From Gammaproteobacteria bacterium (GTDB taxonomy: Bacteria; Pseudomonadota; Gammaproteobacteria; Steroidobacterales; Steroidobacteraceae), in contig JASHTF010000068.1 in assembly GCA_030040715.1 (NCBI GenBank), positions 1 through 37,034 of the forward strand: a stretch of DNA of 37,034 nt. Reading direction: 5' to 3'. The stretch's first letter is position 1; each line of letters opens with the position of its first letter. Made by a program: the position numbers and the translations under genes. The notes beneath the pieces were generated by a model that saw only the letters and a list, made by a program, of their open reading frames with translations, was not told the origin of the DNA and did not search any database. Of this stretch, positions 16,235-23,643 are shown piece after piece.

Positions 16235-17803
16235 GTGAGCGCAGTACAGCGAGAGTCTGCCGCCGGGGGCTCGCGCATTCGCCAGCGCCAGCGCCAACGG
16301 CTCATCGACGCCTGCCTCTCGGCGCTGCACATCTATGGCCCGTCGCGCACCACCGTGGAGAAGGTGGTGGCGCTCGCGGATCTGTCGCCGGGCATCGTGC
16401 GGTTCTACTTCGAGTCGAAGGCGGCGATGCTGGTGGCCTCACTCGAGTACCTGGCGGCCGAGTTCGAGGAGCGGGTGCTCACTCCGGTGGCGCGGCTGAA
16501 GGGCTCGCCGGTCGAGGCGCTGCGGTTGCTGGTGGAGCTGTATCTCGACCCGGACATCGCCAGCCCGCGCAAGGTGTCGGTGTGGTACGCCTTCTGGGGC
16601 GAGGCGACCGCGCGGCAGGAATACCAGGACATCTGCGGCAAGAAAGACGAGGAGTTCGCCGCCCTGGTGCGCGAGCTCATCGAGAGGGTGATCGCCCTGA
16701 GCGGGGCAACGCACCTGGATGCGGACGCGGTGTCGCTCGGGCTGATCGGCGTGCTCGAGGTGCTGTGGCAGGGGATCGCCTTCCAGAGCGAGGCCAATGT
16801 CGATCGCGCCGCCGCTGTTGAGCGCTCGCTGAAGTATCTGCGCTCGGTTTTTCCGGCCCAATTCAGCGACACGCGCGCGCCCGCCGCGCGCGGGTCGGCG
16901 CCGGCGGAGGCTGTCAACGGACGGTTGCCGGCGCGCGCTTATGCCGATCCGGCGCTGCTCGCCGCCGAACGCCTGCAGCTGCTGCGTCCGGCCTGGCAAC
17001 TGCTGGGCCACGAGGCGGAGTTGCGCGCGGCGGGAGACTTCCTCACGGGAGACATCGGCGGGGAGCGTGCCCTGGTGGTGCGGGGCGAACGTAAGCGGTT
17101 GCACGTATTTCGCAACACCTGCCGGCGCCGCCCCCACGCGCTGCTCGCACCGCGCAAGGGGCACTTGCGCAGCGCCATCCACTGCGCGTCGCACTCGCTG
17201 ACCTACAGTTTCGATGGTCGCCTCGTCGCCGGGGAGACGCCGGGGGACCTGACAGCGCTCGAGATGAGGCTCGAGGGCCCGATGATCCTGGCGCGCGGCG
17301 CCGCGGGGCCCGCTCCGGCGGGCACGGCGCGAGTGGCCTGGGAGGCCCTTGCGACCCTCGTGCCCCGCGCCGTCGCCGATGTGGAGGCCGCCGCCGACTG
17401 GAAACTGCTCGTCGAGCAGTGGCTCGAAAACCCGCAGCCACAGCAGCAGTTCGTGGCGCCGAACGTGCTCGTGGACCTGCGAGCGGAGGGCGCGGTGGTG
17501 CTGCAGGTGAGTCCGGTGGCGCCGGGACACAGCCGCGTGCGGCGCTTTGATTTTGTCGCGCGCGCTGGCGCGGCCGGCAAGACCGCGCGCGCGCGGGGTC
17601 AGCACCCTGGCTGGCAGCGTCGGGTCGGAGCCTGGCTGCGCCAGCAGATCGAGCTCGCCGAGTCGACGCAGGCGGGGCTGAGCTCCGCTGCGGAGGAGCC
17701 CACCGAGAGCGGGCCGGTGTCGCCCGCCTTGGCGCAGTTCCGTGCGGCGATTGCCGCGCTCCTGCACTCGCTGCCGGCGGCGGCCGAATCCGGGTCGGCC
17801 TAG
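16235..17803 (+). CDS. BetI-like TetR regulator fused to a degenerate Rieske oxygenase domain
   Basis: A 522-residue protein. Residues ~15-200 are a TetR/BetI-like repressor: helix-turn-helix around 37-62 (TTVEKVVALADLSPGIVRFYF), then a BetI-type ligand domain with VWYAFWGEA. Residues ~235-515 align along the whole length of an oxygenase alpha subunit: RPAWQLLGH, the GDFLTGD strand, a Rieske-like segment, ADWKLLVEQWLEN (378-389), and a C-terminal ESTQAGL segment. The first Rieske motif is Cys286-Arg-Arg288 where Cys-x-His is needed; Cys307 and His310 remain. The mononuclear iron histidines are replaced by Gln391 and Phe396, and the acidic ligand region has Gln. Catalysis is therefore unlikely; a sensory role is inferred. 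Start is GTG 16235. Confidence 0.88.
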   Translation: MSAVQRESAAGGSRIRQRQRQRLIDACLSALHIYGPSRTTVEKVVALADLSPGIVRFYFESKAAMLVASLEYLAAEFEERVLTPVARLKGSPVEALRLLVELYLDPDIASPRKVSVWYAFWGEATARQEYQDICGKKDEEFAALVRELIERVIALSGATHLDADAVSLGLIGVLEVLWQGIAFQSEANVDRAAAVERSLKYLRSVFPAQFSDTRAPAARGSAPAEAVNGRLPARAYADPALLAAERLQLLRPAWQLLGHEAELRAAGDFLTGDIGGERALVVRGERKRLHVFRNTCRRRPHALLAPRKGHLRSAIHCASHSLTYSFDGRLVAGETPGDLTALEMRLEGPMILARGAAGPAPAGTARVAWEALATLVPRAVADVEAAADWKLLVEQWLENPQPQQQFVAPNVLVDLRAEGAVVLQVSPVAPGHSRVRRFDFVARAGAAGKTARARGQHPGWQRRVGAWLRQQIELAESTQAGLSSAAEEPTESGPVSPALAQFRAAIAALLHSLPAAAESGSA

Positions 17804-18969
17804 GCGAACCTCGCCGGCGCCTGCGGCAGCTGGGCTTCGGGGATGCGGGCGCGCAGCAGGTCGTGGAATTGATGCATCCAGGTCTCGATCGTTGACAGCG
17901 GGCCGGGCCGGTAACTGCTGTCTGCGATCCCGCGCTGCAGGCGCTCGCACAGCAGTCGGTCCTCCCTGTTGACCTGCATGTTGATGCGGTTGCCGAGCCA
18001 GCGGATGAGGCGCATCTCGCGCCGCTCATCCGATCGTCCGAACGCGGCGCCCCGCACCAGGGTCTTCCCGGCCCCCAGTGGCAGGACCTGAAAGAAGTCG
18101 ATCTGCTCCGGCATCACGTCGATGCCGAGATTCGGCAAGCAGCTGTAGAAGCGCCAGCTGCGCCGCTGCGGCTCGGGCAGATACGGCGCGGTCACCTCGG
18201 CGACGTAGTGCTGGTAGAGACGCTCGCTCCAGCGCGACGAGGGCGTCGGGCGCATCCAGCTGATACCGCGGGCGATCGGGCCCGATCCGTATTGGTCCTC
18301 ATAGTCGGGCTTGAACAGGCGGTTCAGCCCCGGATGACCGACGGGAACGTGATAGGACTCGAGGTAGTTGTCCATCGCGATCTTCCAGTCGACATCCCAG
18401 TGCTCGATGTAGAACGGTTGCGTCGGCACCAGCTCCTCGAACCGATAGGGAGCGAGCTCCTCCAGCATCGGCGCCCACACCTGTGAGGGCGGAGGCGGTG
18501 GATCGGTGCCGAGACAGACCCACACGAAGCCGAGTGCGAGTTCCATGCGCACGGCATCGAGCCCGTATTGGCGCAGATCGAGATCCGGGAAACTGTCCCG
18601 CGCCGGGGTCGCGAGCAGCGAGCCGTCGTAGCGGTAACTCCAACCGTGGTAGGGGCAGGTGATGCGACCCAGACATTTGCCGCTGCCCTCAAGCAGCCGC
18701 GTGCCACGGTGACGGCAGACGTTGCGCAGCGCCTGCACGGCGCCTTGGGCGTCGCGCAGCACAATCACACTGTCCGTGCCCAGCTGGAAGGTGACGTAGT
18801 CCCCGGCGCGCGGAATCTGGCTCAGGTGGCAGACGATCTGCCAGCTTGGCTTGAGAATCCGCTCGAGCTCGAGACGTGTCATCTCGGGATGGTTGTAAAC
18901 CCAGGCGGGCAGACCGCGCGCAGTGGAGCTGGCGGCGCACTCGACCGGGCGGGCGGCAATGGCGGTCAT
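17800..18969 (-). CDS. Rieske oxygenase alpha subunit 2, quaternary-amine type
   Basis: A 389-residue alpha subunit, a divergent relative of the first one. Rieske ligands are Cys85-x-His87 and Cys105-x-x-His108; mononuclear iron histidines are His207 and His212, with the acidic ligand in VNREDRLLCE. Glu204 occupies the bridging position (three before His207), as in oxygenases acting on quaternary amines (CntA, GbcA-like). ATG 18969 has a GGGGA upstream. Its stop codon shares bases with the stop of the TetR-Rieske gene on the other strand: both stops lie in one CTAG at 17800-17803. It diverges from the aminotransferase operon. All catalytic ligands are present, unlike the neighbouring fusion. 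Confidence 0.9.
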   Translation of the reverse strand: MTAIAARPVECAASSTARGLPAWVYNHPEMTRLELERILKPSWQIVCHLSQIPRAGDYVTFQLGTDSVIVLRDAQGAVQALRNVCRHRGTRLLEGSGKCLGRITCPYHGWSYRYDGSLLATPARDSFPDLDLRQYGLDAVRMELALGFVWVCLGTDPPPPPSQVWAPMLEELAPYRFEELVPTQPFYIEHWDVDWKIAMDNYLESYHVPVGHPGLNRLFKPDYEDQYGSGPIARGISWMRPTPSSRWSERLYQHYVAEVTAPYLPEPQRRSWRFYSCLPNLGIDVMPEQIDFFQVLPLGAGKTLVRGAAFGRSDERREMRLIRWLGNRINMQVNREDRLLCERLQRGIADSSYRPGPLSTIETWMHQFHDLLRARIPEAQLPQAPARFA

Positions 18970-18982
18970 AGGGAATCCCCGC

Positions 18983-19014
18983 TTGGGGTATATAGCCGTT
19001 CAATTTTACCCCAA
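18983..19014. promoter_or_regulatory. Inverted repeat upstream of oxygenase 2 and the aminotransferase operon
   Basis: TTGGGGTA (18983-18990) and TACCCCAA (19007-19014) are perfect 8-base inverted arms separated by 16 bases. They lie 14 bases from the oxygenase start and about 90 from the aminotransferase start. Arms spaced this way suit a dimeric regulator or looped binding; an RNA hairpin is less likely at this place. Confidence 0.5.
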
Positions 19015-19019
19015 AGAGT

Positions 19020-19033
19020 TATATGAGCATATA
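19020..19033. promoter_or_regulatory. AT-rich palindrome in the same divergent gap
   Basis: TATATG-AG-CATATA is a perfect 6+2+6 palindrome. Its right half begins a second copy of ATATAGCC (19029-19036) that also occurs at 18990-18997, 39 bases away. The paired sites suggest a repeated operator or a promoter region. Confidence 0.45.
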
Positions 19034-19101
19034 GCCTACCCGTACCCGACGTGCTATCGTCCCGCAGCTGTTAAGAAATTTACGATTCTGGAGTGCGCGC
19101 C

Positions 19102-20460
19102 ATGGCCCGAACTCTGACCAGGAGCCAACAACACTACCGCCGCGCGCTCGCGCGGCTGCCGCTCGGCGTCGCCTCCAATTTCCGCTTCTGGGGCGAGGAG
19201 CGGACCATCTATGTCAAACAGGGGCGAGGGGCCCGTATCACAGACCTCGATGGCAACGTCTACGTCGACTATCGGATGGGCTATGGGCCGGCGATCCTCG
19301 GCTACGCGGATCCGAGGGTCGATGCAGCCGCGCGCGACGGCATGGAAATCGGCGGTGTGTTCGCACTCTCGACCGAGCGCGAATACAGCGTAGCCGCACG
19401 CATCTCCAGCATGGTGCCGGCGGCACAGCTGGTGCGATTCTCCAACTCCGGCACCGAGGCGGTCATGGCGGCGCTGCGCCTGGCACGTGCCTTCACTCAG
19501 CGCGACCACTACGTGATTCTCGAGGGCAGCTATCACGGGCTGTTCGACGCGGCCATGTGGTACACGCCCATGGACAAGTGGTCGCAGGTCGGCGATCCGG
19601 TGGTGGTGCCCTACAGCGAGGGCGTGCCGCTGTCGACGCGCAGCTTTGCTCATTTCGTGCAGGCGAACGATGCCAACCAGCTCGAGGACGTGCTCAAGCG
19701 TCACGGAGACTCGATCGCCTGCCTGCTGATCGAGCCCATCATGGGCAACTGCCTCGGGATTGCCGCCGAGCCCGAGTACGTGCGCGCGGCACGCGAGCTG
19801 TGCGATCGGCATGGAGTGGTGCTGGTCATCGACGAGGTCAAGACCGGCTTTCGTGTGGCGCGCGGCGGCGTGCAGGAGCTCTACGGCGTGCGCGCCGATC
19901 TATGCACCTTTGCCAAGGCGATCGCCAACGGCTACCCGATCTCGGTGCTCGCCGGGCGCGAAGACATCATGCGCAAGGTCGGTAAGGGGGTCGCGCACGG
20001 CGGTACCTACACGGCACACCCCGTGTCGCTGGCCGCGGCAGAAAAAACGCTGCAGATTCTGGCCGAGACCGATGCGCTCGAGCGCGTCGCCGCGTACGGC
20101 ACGCGCCTGCGTGCCGGCAAGAGCGCCATCTTAAGGGCGCGCGGGGTGGCGCACAGTTTCGTCGGCCATCCGTCCATGAGCGGCTTGTACTTCGCCCACG
20201 ATCCGCCGCGCACCTACCGCGACTGGAAGAGCAGTGACTACACGTTTTACGATGCCGTCGCGCGCGCGCTGCACGACGAGTGTGTGTTGTGCGAACCAGA
20301 CTCGCGCGAGCCGTGGTTCATGTCGGCGGCCCACGATGATTCCTGTCTGCAGGATACGCTCAAGGCATTCGAGCGTGCGGTCGACCGCACGCTCGATGCG
20401 CTCCCGCCCACCCGCAAGGGGCCGGAGTGGGATCTCATGCGCCGGGAACCGGCGGCGTGA
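19102..20460 (+). CDS. Class III aminotransferase, glutamate-1-semialdehyde aminomutase-like
   Basis: A 452-residue PLP enzyme. SNSGTEAVMAALRLAR (114-129) binds the cofactor phosphate, GSYHG (142-146) follows, Asp244 in VIDEVKTGFR binds the pyridine nitrogen, and Lys272 in TFAKAIANG forms the Schiff base. The pattern is nearest to glutamate-1-semialdehyde 2,1-aminomutase-like proteins, but its context is catabolic rather than heme synthesis, so an amine or amino acid transaminase is more likely. ATG 19102 has TGGAG 8 bases upstream and is preferred to GTG 19093. It is first in a five-gene operon; its TGA overlaps the GTG of the next gene. Confidence 0.9.
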   Translation: MARTLTRSQQHYRRALARLPLGVASNFRFWGEERTIYVKQGRGARITDLDGNVYVDYRMGYGPAILGYADPRVDAAARDGMEIGGVFALSTEREYSVAARISSMVPAAQLVRFSNSGTEAVMAALRLARAFTQRDHYVILEGSYHGLFDAAMWYTPMDKWSQVGDPVVVPYSEGVPLSTRSFAHFVQANDANQLEDVLKRHGDSIACLLIEPIMGNCLGIAAEPEYVRAARELCDRHGVVLVIDEVKTGFRVARGGVQELYGVRADLCTFAKAIANGYPISVLAGREDIMRKVGKGVAHGGTYTAHPVSLAAAEKTLQILAETDALERVAAYGTRLRAGKSAILRARGVAHSFVGHPSMSGLYFAHDPPRTYRDWKSSDYTFYDAVARALHDECVLCEPDSREPWFMSAAHDDSCLQDTLKAFERAVDRTLDALPPTRKGPEWDLMRREPAA

Positions 20461-22061
20461 GCGACGGCGCGACCAACCGCTACGACGCCATCATCGTCGG
20501 CGCGGGGCATAACGGCCTGGTGAATGCCTGCTACCTCGCGCGGGCGGGATTGAAGGTCATCGTGCTGGAGCGCAACCCCTATGTGGGTGGGGCTGCGGTA
20601 AGCCGCAGTCTCCACGAGGGCTTCACCTACTCGAACTGCTCCTACGTCTGCAGTCTGCTGCGTACCGAGATCATGCGCGAGCTGGAGCTGCCCACGTATG
20701 GGCTGCAGATCATCCCGTACGAGGGCGGCTGCACTCTGATGCGCGACGGCGGTCATCTCGCCGTGTATAACAATCACGACGCCATGCGCCGCGAGATTGC
20801 GCGCCACTCGCGCCACGACGCCGAGGCCTACGACCGCTACATGCGCGACATGCTGCGCCACTGTCGCTTCATACGGCCGCTGCTGCTGCGCGAGCCGCCG
20901 GATCCGACTTCATTTCGTGCCCGGGATCTGCGCGAGCTGCTGTTCCTCGGCAGGCACTTCAACCGCCTCGGCGAGGCGCGCATGTACGACACGCTGCGCT
21001 TCTTCACCATGAGCTGCGCGGACATGCTCGAGGAGTATTTCGACAGCGAGATTGTCAAGGCTCATCTCTCGGGCAGCTCGATCATCGGTACCGGGCTCGG
21101 TCCGCGCTCGCCGGGGTCGGCCTACGTGCTGCTGCATCACTACATGGGCAACGTCGATGGCGCGGTCGGTGCGTGGGGGTTCGCCCGCGGCGGCATGGGC
21201 GCGATCACGCAGGCGCTGGCCGCATCGCTGCGCGCCCGTGGCGGAGTGGTACGCGTCAGCGCGCCGGTGGCCCAAATCCTGGTGCGCGGCTCACGGACTC
21301 GCGGCGTGGTGCTCGAGGACGGCGAACAGATCAGCGCGCCGGTCGTGGTTTCCAATCTCGACGTGAAGCGCACCTTTCTCGAGACCGTGGCGGCCGAGCA
21401 TCTGCCGGCAGAGTTTCTCGACCAGGTCCGCAGGTTCAAGATTCGCGGCTCGTCCGGCAAGCTCAACATCGCTCTCGATGGGCTGCCGCACTTCCCGGCC
21501 ATACCGCAGGGTTCGCCCGCAACCCGCGGCGACATGCACGTCACCGACACGCTCGAGATGGTCGAGCGTGCCTATGACGACTGGAAGGAGGGGCGCTGGT
21601 CGCGCGCACCGTACGTCGACATGCTGATTCCGACGCAGATCGATCCGACCATGGCGCCCGACGGCAAGCACTACATGTCGATCTTCGTACAGTACTGCCC
21701 CTACCGCCTGGCCGACGGCGAGTGGACCGCGCAGAAGCGCAAGCAGTTCGGCGACACGGTCATCGATGCCATCGCGCGCCATAGCCCCGACTTCAAGGAT
21801 CTGATCCTGCACGCCGAGATCCGCACGCCGCACGACATCGAGCGCGAGGTGGGGCTGACCGAGGGCAATATCTTCCAGGGCGAGCTCACCTTCGATCAGC
21901 TGCTGTTCAACCGTCCGCTGCCGGGGTATGCGCAGTATCGCGCTCCCGTCCGAGGCCTGTATCTGTGCGGCTCGAGTACCCATCCGGGGGGCGGTGTGAT
22001 GGGCGCACCGGGGGCCAATTCGGCCGCCGCGATCCTGCGCGATGTGGGACGACTGCAGTGA
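20457..22061 (+). CDS. FAD-dependent oxidoreductase 1, CrtI/PYROXD2-like
   Basis: A 534-residue flavoprotein. The N-terminal dinucleotide fold is VGAGHNG (14-20) followed by the Glu of VIVLER, and the C-terminal FAD motif is LYLCGSSTHPGGGVMGAPG. This pattern is shared by phytoene desaturase-type and PYROXD2-like proteins, which dehydrogenate C-C or C-N bonds. No carotenoid genes are nearby, so an amine or acid dehydrogenase function is more plausible here. GTG 20457 overlaps the aminotransferase stop (GTGA), implying translational coupling. A paralogue follows 7 bases after its stop. Confidence 0.88.
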   Translation: MSDGATNRYDAIIVGAGHNGLVNACYLARAGLKVIVLERNPYVGGAAVSRSLHEGFTYSNCSYVCSLLRTEIMRELELPTYGLQIIPYEGGCTLMRDGGHLAVYNNHDAMRREIARHSRHDAEAYDRYMRDMLRHCRFIRPLLLREPPDPTSFRARDLRELLFLGRHFNRLGEARMYDTLRFFTMSCADMLEEYFDSEIVKAHLSGSSIIGTGLGPRSPGSAYVLLHHYMGNVDGAVGAWGFARGGMGAITQALAASLRARGGVVRVSAPVAQILVRGSRTRGVVLEDGEQISAPVVVSNLDVKRTFLETVAAEHLPAEFLDQVRRFKIRGSSGKLNIALDGLPHFPAIPQGSPATRGDMHVTDTLEMVERAYDDWKEGRWSRAPYVDMLIPTQIDPTMAPDGKHYMSIFVQYCPYRLADGEWTAQKRKQFGDTVIDAIARHSPDFKDLILHAEIRTPHDIEREVGLTEGNIFQGELTFDQLLFNRPLPGYAQYRAPVRGLYLCGSSTHPGGGVMGAPGANSAAAILRDVGRLQ

Positions 22062-22068
22062 GACGGCC

Positions 22069-23640
22069 GTGAGCGGCGCCGGGCGCATTGGCTACGACAG
22101 CATCGTGGTCGGTGGCGGGCACAACGGACTCGTGTGCGCGACCTATCTCGCCCGCGCCGGCCGCCGCGTGCTGCTGCTCGAGGCGGCCGAGCGGCTCGGC
22201 GGCGCCGCCGTGACGCGCGAGTTCGCGCCGGGGTTTCGGGTATCGGCCTGCGCGCACCTGCTGCATCTGATGCCCTCAGCGCTGCTGCGTGACCTCGGCC
22301 TCGAGCAGCATGGACTGAAACTGGCGGGCACCGACCTGCCGACCGTGGCGCTCTCGCAGGACCAGCGCCACCTGACCCTCGCGCCCGGGAGCCTCGCGCC
22401 GCTCGCACAGGCGTCGAGCGTCGATGCGACCGCGTTCGCGGACTGGCAGCGGCAGCTGCGACGCTTCGCGCGCGCGCTCCACCCGGTGCTGGCCCGCACT
22501 CCGCCGCAGCTCGGCAGCGGCGCATGGCACGATCGACTCGCGCTGCTCGGCCTCGGCTGGCGTATCCGCCGCCTCGGGCGCGGTGACATGCGTGAGCTGC
22601 TGCGCATCGGCGGCATGTGCGTGCACGATCTGCTCGAGGAGCGCTTCACGCTGCCCTTGCTCAAGGGCGCGCTCGCTCTCGATGCCGTGCTCGGTACCAA
22701 CTATGGCCCACGCTCGCCGGGAACCGTGCTGTCGCTGCTGTATCGGTTCGCGGCCTCCGGCGGTGCCGATGCCCTCAGCGTGCCGCAGGGTGGCCTCGGA
22801 GCGTTGTCGGACGCGCTGGCCCGCGCGGCGCGCGCGGCGGGGGTGGAGATTCGTACCGCAGCCACGGTCGAGCGCATCCTGGTGCGCGACGACCGCGTCG
22901 CCGGCGTCGCGCTGGCCTCGGGCGAGGAGATCGCCGCCGCCACGGTACTCTCGAGCGCCGATCCGAAGCGCACCTTCCTCGATCTCCTGGGGAGCGAGCA
23001 CCTGGATGCCGGATTCGTTCGCCGCGTGAGTCAAGTGCGCTCGCGCGGCCTCACGGCCAAGTTGCACCTGGCGCTCGAGCGCTTACCGGAATTCCCCGGG
23101 CTGAGCGAGTCGAGCTTGCGCGCGCGGCTGGTGGTCGCGCCGTCCAGCGATTACATCGAGCGCGCTTACAATCATGCCAAGTACGACGAATACTCGGCCG
23201 CTCCGGTGCTCGAGATCGTGATTCCGACACTGACCGATGCCACCCTTGCTCCCGCCGGCAAGCACGTCATGTCGGTGATCGTGCAGTACGCACCCTATGC
23301 GCTCAGCGGCGGCTGGACCAACCAGCGACAGATCTTTGCCGACCGCCTGATCGATACGCTCTGCGGCTATGCGCCGGCACTGCGCACCGCCATCGGAGCG
23401 GTCGAGCTGCTGGCACCGCCGGACATCGAGCGCGAGTTTCGCGTCAGCGGTGGACACTGGCATCACGTCGAGCTGGCATTCGACCAGCTACTGATGCTGC
23501 GACCGGTACCGGGCGCAGCGCAGTATCGCACTCCGGTATCGGGGCTGTTCCTCTGCGGTGCCGGCACGCACCCGGGCGGCGGCGTCATGGGTCTGCCGGG
23601 ACGCAACGCCGCGCGGCAGCTCCTGCGGCAGGCGGCCTAG
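22069..23640 (+). CDS. FAD-dependent oxidoreductase 2, CrtI/PYROXD2-like
   Basis: A 523-residue paralogue of the preceding protein with VGGGHNG (14-20), LLLEAAERLGGAA and the C-terminal LFLCGAGTHPGGGVMGLPG. Shared internal blocks such as GTNYGPRSPGT / GTGLGPRSPGS and SADPKRTFLDL / NLDVKRTFLET show common ancestry, but the two have diverged strongly, so this is an old duplication and both copies are kept intact. They may form a heteromer or act on successive intermediates. GTG 22069 is the start most consistent with the family N-terminus. The stop is followed after 3 bases by the GcvT-like gene. Confidence 0.88.
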   Translation: MSGAGRIGYDSIVVGGGHNGLVCATYLARAGRRVLLLEAAERLGGAAVTREFAPGFRVSACAHLLHLMPSALLRDLGLEQHGLKLAGTDLPTVALSQDQRHLTLAPGSLAPLAQASSVDATAFADWQRQLRRFARALHPVLARTPPQLGSGAWHDRLALLGLGWRIRRLGRGDMRELLRIGGMCVHDLLEERFTLPLLKGALALDAVLGTNYGPRSPGTVLSLLYRFAASGGADALSVPQGGLGALSDALARAARAAGVEIRTAATVERILVRDDRVAGVALASGEEIAAATVLSSADPKRTFLDLLGSEHLDAGFVRRVSQVRSRGLTAKLHLALERLPEFPGLSESSLRARLVVAPSSDYIERAYNHAKYDEYSAAPVLEIVIPTLTDATLAPAGKHVMSVIVQYAPYALSGGWTNQRQIFADRLIDTLCGYAPALRTAIGAVELLAPPDIEREFRVSGGHWHHVELAFDQLLMLRPVPGAAQYRTPVSGLFLCGAGTHPGGGVMGLPGRNAARQLLRQAA

Positions 23641-23643
23641 ACC

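Noticed and set aside
16439-17950. Long minus-strand frame opposite the TetR-Rieske fusion
   Set aside because: Arg-rich, low-complexity translation with no domain; the plus strand carries clear TetR and Rieske motifs.
19102-20460. Assignment of the aminotransferase as heme-pathway HemL
   Set aside because: Sequence is GSAM-like, but it is embedded in a catabolic operon with no heme genes, and the VIDEVKTGFR motif fits the wider class III group.
20457-23640. Carotenoid desaturase pair
   Set aside because: The fold is shared with phytoene desaturases, but no phytoene synthase, cyclase or isoprenoid gene is present and the operon is about amines.
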